DNA of 64,000 bases, taken from NCBI RefSeq assembly GCF_037975245.1, contig NC_092570.1, forward strand, positions 8,741,001 through 8,805,000. Direction: 5' to 3'. Under the pieces are notes generated by a model that was not told the origin of the DNA, ran no database searches, and worked only from the letters and a program-made list of their open reading frames with translations. The position numbers and the translations under genes were made by a program. Shown in pieces: positions 24,790-36,700 of the stretch (position 1 is its first letter; the number at the start of each line of letters is the position of its first letter). This DNA is from Apostichopus japonicus (lineage: Eukaryota; Echinodermata; Holothuroidea; Aspidochirotida; Stichopodidae).

Positions 24790-27700
24790 CTATCTCACGA
24801 CTTCACTAATTAATGACTCCACCAGGTCATCAGTGCTGAGTTTCTTGCCGAGCATGTCTGTTAATGAGAGAGACAAATAACCATCATTTTTCAAAATGAG
24901 GTGATTTTGGAAGAGCAATGATTAGAAACACCAGCCAGAGAAAAGAACTTGTAGTCACAATTAACTGTTTATTTTGACATGTAGCTGCAAAACAGCTTAC
25001 ACTACACACACCAACTTGGGAGACACTGCTCACTGAGCTAAGATATTGGAACCTCAAAAAAGCATAAATTCTGAAATTGCTTCAAAAGCTCACATGTCGA
25101 TCTGATTGAGCCTAATTTAAAATAGTTACATTATCATTTTTGGGGTTAATTTGGTTAACTGTTGGGTAACAAAATCATGGAAAATTTTGAGAGTATGTCA
25201 TAATAAGAATAGTAATGCAGATATTAACAAAGACAGGTAGTACTTTCACAAGTAAAACCTAGGGGATTAACTTTCGTCATACAGCTTACTTTCAACGAGC
25301 AAAGATGCCTCCTTGCCACCGCCGTGAGCCAGCATTGTGTGTCGATATCTTTCTCCCATATCTCGATTTAAGGGATCCTCACGAAAGCACTGACTCCAAA
25401 TCTTGTGAGCGACCGCTCTTGAGTAAAGGTAGGAATAATATTTTGCACCATAGCCCACCAAGTGTCCAAATCGCAGATGCCATGCCTGAGGATGGCAAGG
25501 AATTTTTTACTGTTTACTGTGAACGTGTGCATGGTATGCTAGCATAGGCGTAGGAGGCTGGTGGGGCTGCAGCCCCCCTAACCAAATATTTTTGTGAAAA
25601 TTCGGGCAACATGCTGAGAACTAAGCTTGCCCGACTAATTCGCCATTACTAATGTAAAAGAGAGTTTTGACATAATTGGCCCTCCATGCTTTTTCTCCAT
25701 CTACATAAGACATTTCATTGTTTGCATTAGCATCCCGCAGTATACTGCGCAACTTTCACAGACTGTACGGTACACGATGGCATGCAATATGTAATAACTG
25801 ATGCATGCCTATATGATGTGTTCATTAAAAATACTTGAAAAATGTTGGTTATATTTTTCGGGCAAGTAGTTACAGCCCCCTAAATCAAATTAGGGTCCTT
25901 CGCCTATGTATACTAGTATGCGGTATGACGATATTCAAATTGCATGTTTTTTTTCGATGACGTCATCAAGAGCAGGCCCTGTTTTCGCCATTTTTCTACT
26001 GCTTGCTATAAATGAGGTCATACTTTATGATTGCTCTTATTTCATTGTCTGTTGGCAGACCTTCCTGAGGAAGGTCAAAAGTCTGATATCAAATTGTCCA
26101 AATATTCCAATGATATACAGCTTAGGTACCAATTCAAGTATCCTATAAACATGCTTAGACATAGGGCGAAGAAAACTGGAAAATCAATTCAAATTAATCT
26201 GTAAGGGTTTTTTATATGGGCAAAGAAATTAGTGTTTACACGGGTCCAAAAATCGGGAACCGGGTACCCGAGGGCCGTTACCCGTCGGGTATCCGGGTAC
26301 CCGGAAAAAATTTTTTACCCTCGTGTATCACGATTTTCAAGAAATTACATATTGGATGCTGTAATAAATGCATTATATTCTCTACTGACAATGTTTTCAT
26401 GTTCAAATACGTAGGTGTAAGATAAGGTATAAAATCTCCCTCAATAATTTTTATTTGCTTCTGTTTCTTTCATTAACTTGTTAATAAATTAATTATTTAA
26501 TTTTAATTAGCATTACTACTAACATCGCACTTCCGCCGCTACTTATGCTAGCTAATGCACGTCTATTGGATCAAACCATATAGATATCCAATTTAACTCT
26601 TAAACAGTTTTTAATACTACTACTATCTATTATGCAGGCCCAGGGGTCGCATTAGCCGCGAGATTGCGTGATTCGTGCAATTTGATCGCATTTGGAAAAA
26701 AACGATTAGTAAAAAGCCACTTGCGATTACTATTTTGTAGTTATCCCGTCTATAATCCATAAACGTAAAATTCCTTGTCAGCCTTTCCTTCTTTGAAATA
26801 AACGAATGAATAAATAATAATTTCTTCCACATGGTAGCCTAACACCACACTAAGTCAATGAGAAATCTAGCTAAGCCTAACCATCTGTTTATTAGCTGAA
26901 ATTGTGACGCAGTTATTAGATATCTATGGAAAGCTTTCGTTATTGCTGTTATCTTCGAACACATGGTAGCCTAACAACACACTAAGTCAATGGGAAATCA
27001 GCCTAACCATCGGTTTGCAATTTTTTTTTTTAAACAATCACACTTTGCGTATGATTCGGGTAATAAATTAGGAACCGGGTAGTATATCGCGTCGAGCGGG
27101 CCCCTTCGTTATTGCTGTTATCTTCTACCACATTGTAGCCTAACACCACACTAAGTCAATGGGAAATCTGCCTAACCGTCGGTTTGCCATTTTTTTTTTT
27201 TTTTAAATTACACTTTGCTTAGGATTCGGGTAATAAATTAGGAAACGGGTAGTATCACGTCGGGCGGGTACCCGGGTACCCGGATAACCCGTGCAAACAC
27301 TAAAAGAAATGCAGCATGTCACCGATATGAACTAAAGATTAATATTAAAATTATTTTTATTACCTTTTTTTCTTTATTTAAAATATTTAGTTAAAAGTTA
27401 AAATTATTAAAATATATATTTAAACTTAAAATTTTTAAAATATTAAAATAATGAAATTACTGTACTTACTGTATTTTGAACATATGGGATACTGGAATAA
27501 TTATTCTGAATGTCTTCATAGATCTCAGTCGTGGTCTGAAAAATGACAAAAAATCCTAATCAAAATGCAAGAAGAAATTTTATTTCTAGCCATTAAAGTG
27601 CCTTTTTGAGTTGAGGTAATTCAATTTTGGAATGCTCTGTCTTTGTTATTGGAAGAACTTGAACATGAAACAATGGGGATTTCCAGCCACGCCCCAAATC

Positions 27701-30700
27701 AGCAGAGGGAACTGTCGTATTGGTCATATTGGTCCTCTCTAGTTCCGCAAAAGTTGACAAGCTGCAGTCTCTGAAATCACTGAGAGTTCCTTTGAGGAAT
27801 CTCTGATGGACAATTCTGGCAATAGTACCTGCACAATCACTAATTTACACATAGTGTGACTCATTGGAACTAACTTACACTTTTTACCACTCATAACTAA
27901 CACATTTGAGCAACAAAAGGTTCCCATCATTTGTTTGTTTGGCAACTTTACACAGGTCTGGGCATCAACCAATGAGAAAACATCATTGAGGTATTTTTAA
28001 TCACCTGTACTAGACTGAGTTTAAGCTTTGAGCATCAGTAAAATTGTATCCAAGTCTACGAAATGGAATAAACTGGACTTATACCTGTGATTCTTCTCGT
28101 AATTACTGAAGACAAGATCTTTTTAAACATTTGTTAACAACAAGCACACGGATATTTTACAGTGCTATAAAAATCTTTGGATATATGTAAACAGGATAGA
28201 TCACACATTAGAACCCAGAGCGCTATATTCGGCACTGTTAGGACTGATATCACAGAGCCCTCTGCAGAAACCCTGAAGATTCCCATCTGAGGATATAAAT
28301 TATAAATATACTCTTTACTGACCTTTGGTAATGGATGTGGACCATGAAGAACCTGATCAAACATTGAATAGCAGATTTGAGTTTGTAAAGATTGAGCTGC
28401 AAACATCTTCTTTGATTCACAGAGTTTGCTGATCATCTCTTCTGGTAAAGTCTGAAATGAGAAAAGTAATTAATTTTTTTAATGTAAGATTTAAAGGTCC
28501 CAACCCGCATGCCGCCCTCTGAAAAAAGTTAACTTTCCGTTGCTTGCAAGTGAAAGTTTTTTCTTGTCGCTACAAAATACAGAGAGAAATAAAACGTGAT
28601 ACCTTGTTATCTTTAGCTGGACCTGAGATGTCCATCGCTGCTATGTACACTGTGTTGTGGGTATTGACCGTAGCTGCATGTATTGACTGTACACTAGTGT
28701 CTATTTACCAACAGTAGCAAGCTGTGTGTGTATTTTCTGGGATCGATGGTGGTGTCCAACACTTCTGTTACACCTCATTCGAAACTAGGTCAGATTACCG
28801 GCATGAGACGTATCTTTGTGCGCGAGTCTTCACTCCCTTTAATATAGTCTGCCAGACACAAGGCTATTACTAGACTACAATGAGAGCAGACACGACGAGC
28901 ACAGGGTAATCTAAAGAATGTTATCAATGACAGAAGGAAAGTTGATGTGGTCATGAGGGACTTACCTCTTGACTTTGATAATGTCTAGCAAACCGACTTA
29001 AAACCCTGTAATCGTTGGCGAAATATTCCATTAAAATGGATGGCACCTCGGCAAAATCTGTTGCACATCTAGTACCGGTCACATGTTGGTATCTTGTACG
29101 GGCCAACATGGCTGCCGAGGGGAAAGAGAGAGAAGAAGCTAAATGGCCTGTCATATCACACAGATATCAAAGACTTGTGACATCGGTTACATTATACATG
29201 CTCACACATCTACCAAGGAATGCTGTTAACAGAACGTGTATTAGATCCTTTGGCAGGATTGAGATATACATATTCAGTGTAAAATGTTTATTCATCAGTA
29301 TAAATTACAACGAGATGTCACCATGGTGACAAACAAAAGCAATGGTATATGCTATATGAGCATCCTCTGCCCTGTAAACAAAAAGAAACTTCTATTAATC
29401 TTCATAGCTTGCTCTTGTCAAATAAAAATCATACAAATACAGGACTGTGAAAAATTAGGTACTACACAATAATTACAAACATTGACCACCGTGAATTCAT
29501 GACTTACAGTGCATGGCATGGCCGCACTCATGGAATAAGTTCTCCATCATCTGTTAAGGAAACAAAAGTGTAAACAACATGAATATTGATAAGGAAATTG
29601 GAAGCAGGAAAGAAGGCGTACTGAAGGGTATATTTATCCCTCATATGTGTGCCATAAACTCAGAAAAATATAGATGGCAAATAAATGGTGTGGAAGTACA
29701 TTTGTCTACTGCTTTCCACTTCTCTCTAATCTGCTTCCTCCTAAAGTCATATCTAAAATAAACTTTATCTGTTGTACATTCATTTGAATAACTGTATAAG
29801 AAAATGCATAATACTAAGAGTCAATCATTCTCATGTACATCCATGTTACAATCAAAACTACCCATTCTGGGAAACAATAATTGTAATAATACTAAATAAA
29901 TATTTCTACATTCCTTAAACATAAGTTTCTAACCAGGAAACATTCTATCATGTTGTTTTTAATATTAACTTTGACTATCTATTGAGTACAACACATTGAG
30001 AATACATTGAAAATAATTTCTGATGATATTTTGATGCCCTATTGGACAATGAATGCTTAGAGCATTAGTTAATGAAGAGTTTAATGTGACTTACCCCATG
30101 GGTTAGGAGGGTGGGACAACTAGATGTTGGTGGGCTGCAGAAATTTAAAAAAAAGGAATGGTTGTTAAGATCTGGGCATTCTTAATGCTATACAGTAAAA
30201 TAGTCAGCTACATTATTTTTTTCAACATGACATAATTTCAAAGAACAGAAACAGGCCCATGTACCATATTGTTCAAGGCAAAAGGAAAACAAGAAGAAGC
30301 CCAGATATATTATGCTGCTTTGACTCATCAGATCCTGATACATAAGAGCTAACATATGTCTCCAACATTGGAAATTAGCAGTATTTATATGAATTTTTTT
30401 AGTGCAAAACACATCTAAACAATATGTAAACACAATGTATGCAAATGTAAATATACAGGCACAACAAATGCAATTATGCCATTTATTCTGACAGGCCACA
30501 CATGTGAGTCAATCAGTCTACTTTTTTCATAAATTTATCTAAGAGAAAACCTAACATGCATTTGACTAGATTTGTAACATTAGACTTGGGGGAAGTGGAA
30601 GGGAGGGGGGCCAGGTTTGTTTCTGTATGAGGCACAGAAAGTACACAAAGCAATATGAATAGTCACCAGGGTGATACATAGAATGAAAATTTGGAAGAGG

Positions 30701-33700
30701 GACAATTAAAGGGGGAACACATTAAAATTGTCTTTTTGTAAGAGATGAAATTAACAGAGAAAAATTTACTTACGAAAAACTGCAGGTTAAAACCACTTTA
30801 GGAAGCTGGTAGGTGCTGTCGTCAAGGAGACGGCCTCCTCGAATAGTGAAGTGACAATCTTGCTGTGGTTTTCCCGGATGATCAAAGAAATCGCAGTAAA
30901 TGTATCCCAGAATGCCCTCCTCCTTGTGATTCACAGCCTGAAAATGTGATACATAGTAATTATTTGTGAAATTATCGATTACGTTTGGTATGATTTGATG
31001 GTAGTCCCTGGATCTCAACTAAAGGAAAGATCTGGACGCAAATCTCTTCTACTGTTTCAAAATTCATCACATCAGCCAACCTCAAAGTTAATTAGGACAA
31101 AAAAGCCTAGTCGCATCATTTGTTCAATATCCTGAATAATCATTTTATTGTCTTCTTATGTGTCTTGTATCTTTATTTACATATCAAAATGAATATTCAT
31201 ATCATGTTATGCTTCCACTCAAGCAAGATTGAGAGTTGACATATACAGTCATCATTCCAGATATATGTACACCTGTGCTGTCTGTGATATCTATAATTTT
31301 TTTCAAAAACATTAGCTATGTCTTATTTCTCATGACATATTATTTTCTGCCTACTACCAGTCAGAATTGAGTACTGTCTCAAAGACTCAACACTGACCCT
31401 TTTACAAACTCTTTATGCTGGGCATCTCTTGATTCTTACCAATTTTTGGACATCAGATGACCAGAGCTCCCCATTCTTTGGTTCGACAGGCTCTAAGGAG
31501 ACTCCATAGAGTCGTTGAAAGATCATATCGAGCCCCTCCATACAAGCACCGAGAGAAAAATATGGCATGAAATCCGAAGAGTTAACCTTATACCTGGAAA
31601 AAATATTGATATAGTGGGATGTCATGTTGTCATTTAATATGAGCTTTATAATAGGCTCTAAATGCAGCCATTGCTAGGCAACCAAAACCATTGATGTTAT
31701 CATCAATTACAGAAGGGTTACCAGGTTGGTTAAGCTTGACATTTGATTGGAGCACAACAAGCAATAGCAAACCATTATACACCTGTACATACAGTCTGTT
31801 TGGCATGAAAGGGTTTTAATTCCAGTGAAAATCATTCAAACATTGAAATAACATGCTTTAAATCAGCTGAACACTGTAGCAGAAGCTACGTTAAAGTGGA
31901 TGTTAGAGAATGTCAACAATACCAAGTTGTGCGACTGAAGTGGACAGTGTATGGCACACTGAGAAATTAAAAAGTTGTGGAATTAAACTTACTTTTCGTT
32001 TCTTATATGTTGAATAAGAAAATGTGTATCCCAAGCATGTAGGTTCTGTAAGCAGATGAAATAAATAAGGAAAAACCAAATCACAATACAGATTCTTACT
32101 CATTTTATGAAATAACAGTTCATCAATTATTTTAAGAGGTAGTACTATTTGGACATTTTTCTTCTATAATGAAAGCTATGGCTGACATTTAATGATTTTC
32201 CAGGTTTGCATCACCCAGCCATCCTTGAAATTGTGCTAAGTTGATTCAAGGAAAAAAAAAAAGACTAAGCAAAGCATACATTATACTACTTAACTACTTG
32301 GAAAACAAGCTTTGCTGTTTGGGCTAGCTTTTCCTACTGTCTTTGTTTCCTAGCAAAGTTTGTCTAATAGTACTGAGAGCCATACATATGTTTCATGTAT
32401 TTAACATTTAGTTGTGTCAGTTCTTCAACGGATACTGAAATCAGACGTTCATGTTCTAGAAGACTTCAAGACACACCATGTTTTAACGAAGCCTGTTATA
32501 TCAGTTGTACACAACATGATGATACAGTATATCCAAATAAAATTACTTCGTCAGTTCACATAAAGAGCCAAAATTCTTTTCTTCTGAATATTACAATAAA
32601 GGAATGGCAGGTGAGACATCTGCAAGGTACGTGAATGAGTTTGCTTTGTTTATTCAAAGTAAATAAATGTGACTTCTATGGTCTATTTGGGTGATACCTT
32701 CCCCAACACCCATCATCTGCTCCCAGCCTCCTCCCCTTCAATGTGAAAAACTCTTTCCTTACCTTAGAAGATGGGTTATGTCTAGCTTTGGCTTCCTTTA
32801 ATGATTCTAATTCATCTAGGGCACTGAAATAGAAAATAAGCAATAAGCATAAAACAGGGATGAGCCTGGGGTAAAAAAAATCACAGAACTTTGCAAAAAT
32901 TGCGGTATAGGCTCCAGTTTGTGTATGCTACAGGGTGTTAGGAAACGGTTTTTGTCCCCTGCAGGTTGGATATCCATAGGTAATGAAAAACATGCGAACG
33001 ACGGATCAAATGATGCAATGTTGTTGTTAGAAATTCACGGATATTGAGAGGTGTAAATCTCGGAGGTAGAAAAGAAATAACGGATATTCCGCGAATTCGC
33101 GGAAAAAGCTCATGCCTGATAAAACCAAAATAAACAAACATTCCATAAAAATGAACCAATTTTCCATCATGAAGAGAAACTTCTCCCCAACTTGGCTGAC
33201 TGACCAATGGCATTTAAATGTCAATCTTTAAATAACTTGTCATGCCAGTACACAGTGGTAGCTAACAATTCCTCCACTGCCTTGTCACTGTACTCACCTT
33301 GGTAAAACCATCTCAGAAGCTTTCTCAAGAAAATTAGTTACAGTTAAGGAATTCTTGGCCATAGTTCCTCGAAGTGCACGGTCAGCAAAGGTTGAAAATC
33401 CGGCCAAATTTGCCAGTTTGTGTCTGCACTCCAGGAGTTGATTTAATGCGTCACTTTGATCTTGGTTAGGATACAGGTATATCTTATAAGCCGCTTCTCT
33501 CACCTAAAGGTCAAAGGTCAGAAAAGTAAAATGTCTAATGGTTATTCTTATTTCTTTATTCCTCATCCCATTTGTTAACAAAAACTTGTTTTGGATTCTG
33601 CAACCAACTGACACATTAATTGCAATATATTTATGACAAATGTCCAAACTCATCTCAACCTTTATTGTATTACAAGAATATTCGTTTCAATATATTATCG

Positions 33701-36700
33701 CTACATTTTACGATGGTTTTGAGTAGAGTTTGACATCCAAATTTTTGGACTCTTTAAATAATAAGCAAATGTAACTAAACAAATCGAAAGGCTAAAAACT
33801 ATATAATAATGTAAAGCAAAAAATGATGATTCACCAAATCGTCTGGATTGTCAGCATGGAGAGAAGAAACTTTAATCTGACCTCCGTCTACTGTGAAGGA
33901 ATATTTAAGGTGATCGGGAAGAAGTTTCTTGTCTACGGAAACTGCCGTCTGTGTTCCTTGAAGGAATCGACTCCCTAATATCATGGCCTCTTCATTCAAC
34001 TTCACAAATTCTTTTCTCTGAAAATGAAGGAACAGAACCCTTAATCAGATATAGTTTATATGATGTTAAAGCCTAATTATGCATGATAGGATAAGACGGT
34101 ACCTGAACATTTCCTGACTCTACAATATGTTTTGGTACTATTGTATAGTAAATAATAACACCATCAGGAAGTTGTAATTTCTTGCCAAAAGTTTGACCCC
34201 TTTGCAGGGATAATGTAAATGAAACAGGAGCCCAACAGGCACTATAATTCCTTGCTTAGTGGAATATTAGAGTGTTGTATGTCATCACCCAATATCATAA
34301 TATTTATGCCCACATGTACCAGCTATTAACCAGCAATTGTTTTCCAACTTTGGATGTAATCTTATTTAAAATTGTGGAGTTTTTGCAATTTTATAATTTT
34401 GGTCCCTCCAAAAGAAATTGAGCCGATAAAAATTTCCGTATAAATGGTCCCAAAAATATTTGGCCCAGACAAAGTGGCTCAAAATATATTTACTGTCAAA
34501 AAATTGAACCCCCAAAAATGTGGGCCCAAATGGTCTAAAAATTATTGGGCCCCAGAACTTCGGACCCAAAGAATGTGTCCTAAAATGCAATTGAGGTGGA
34601 AATAAAATTTGGGCCCACACAGCCCAAAAATGGGCCTGGAATTTTTGGGACCCTGATGGCCTATATATACCACCTGTTTGATTGCAGAGTTATTGCAATG
34701 TAAAGAAAATGTGGGCCCAAATGGTCCCAAAATGCATTTGAGGTGGAAACTACAATAGCAATGCTACAGTAGCTCAACCCATCATTTGTGACAGGAAGAC
34801 CAATTCATTGGAGGGTTACCATGAGTCTATAGTACAGTGTTGTATGTATGCACCACTTAACTAAACTATGCTTTCAGCTCCATGGCCAATGTGGTAAAAG
34901 CACTGGTAACTCAACAACACAAAGGAATCAGGCTACACAGACTAGCAACTTCTGTCCTTAAAGTAGTTCTAGCAAATTACTCATGGTCACCAAGCTACTT
35001 CCTTGCTTAGTCTGAGATAAACTGGCATTAAATATCAATAAAACAGTAAATCCTGAGTACACAATAGTATAAACCCAACATATAGATTTTTAGACTATCC
35101 AGATTAAAAGCATAATCAGGTTTTAAATCAGCATGTTGGATTTTGTTGTATTTCTTTGTCCATAAAACACAGACTTGATCAAAGTATAAATACAAAATTT
35201 GTGTGTTTTTAAATGGTTGCATTATGTCACAATAGACAATCAGGGCAAATTTTTAACGGTAGTCTGGTAGTCCCAGATGACCAAATTTCTGTTCGGACAT
35301 GCACAGTCTGCTACAGTAGTTGTGGTTTTCCTGCAGACTGACCAGTTGTTGACATCAAATTCAAATTGCATTGTAACTAAATAGGGCCTACCCCCAAATG
35401 GGTAAAATGATAAATGGCAGTTTAAATCTTACAGTTTGCGATGCCCTATCTACGGCTCTGATAGTTTGCCTACAGGTTTGCCCCTCCCTTGGCAAATTCC
35501 CCGCTACATGCCTGTTACAGTGACATACTGGTCATTTTCATTGTGCTACACCTTTGCGGATAACCAAATATAACTGTTCTGACAACCAAAATGTAAGGCC
35601 TGGCTGCCTCTCAGACAACGAAAGGATATGCTTAAAAAATTTGCCCTGACTATTGACTTACACTCTTGAAATGATATATTTCAATAGAAACATCAACACT
35701 CAGCTTAACGCTAGGTCATCTTCATACCAGATGCAAAGGACTAGCATACTTTGCATATAAAAAACACGACAGACCATCAAACTGGTAGACATTAATGCCA
35801 GTGCATTACATCCATTCCAGCAAATACTGGAAATAAGTTAGTGCTCTGAACATTACCTTACATACTACAATGGTTCCTGTGCACAGAAAACTGCTTTACA
35901 TCCTTGCACTCGTATAGCAGTTAGCGATGCAACACTGGAAGAATTATTCCATATTGTAGAACTGGTTTTTGGCACACTTCAATCGTCACTTGAGTTAATC
36001 TTGTTATAAAAGTAGATACTGTTAATTCAAATAACTCTATGAAACCAGTTGCAAGTTCAAACGTATCATATCCATAATATACATGTCTACATCTGTTACA
36101 TATGTCATCATCGTGTACTGTTGTATCATTCATTGACCTATTCTTCATATAACAAGACTAACCTCTCCCTCTGGTAGGTGGATACCACTTTGTTCAAAGT
36201 CAAACATGAATAACTTTGCGACAGTTTTTGATTCTTCGTCCATGGAGTCAAATATTGTCCTGTCCTCGAGAAGTTTCTTTAAGGAGTTGTGAAGTTCAGT
36301 ATTGGTGTTCAACCTATGTGAGAATTGAACGATATTGAGGAATTACAATTAACCAAGCATGTTTAGAATAAATTACTGCAAGGACATTAAAACCTTCAAT
36401 CATACTAGTTTCCAAATCTTACATAAAGAAAACTATTTCATCACATTTGTCACACCAACTGAAAAGTAATTTTGTGATAGTAGCGATAAAAAATGTTAGA
36501 TTTAGTACGGCAATAATGTTTATGCAGTATCCTGATATTCATTGAAAGCTTATAAATTCAGGCAACTCTCAAGCAGCATGATGAGTGTCTCTGCCTAGAT
36601 AAGATTGAATCAGTTTTTACTTCCAGTATGAAAATTCTCGAACATTATATATCAAAACTCCTTGAAATTAAAGTCCCACTCTTTCAGTTTTCAAACAGTG

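Noticed and set aside
34366-34730. Phe-rich minus-strand frames in MIPEP intron 4
   Set aside because: Product of the GGGCCC-type repeat.
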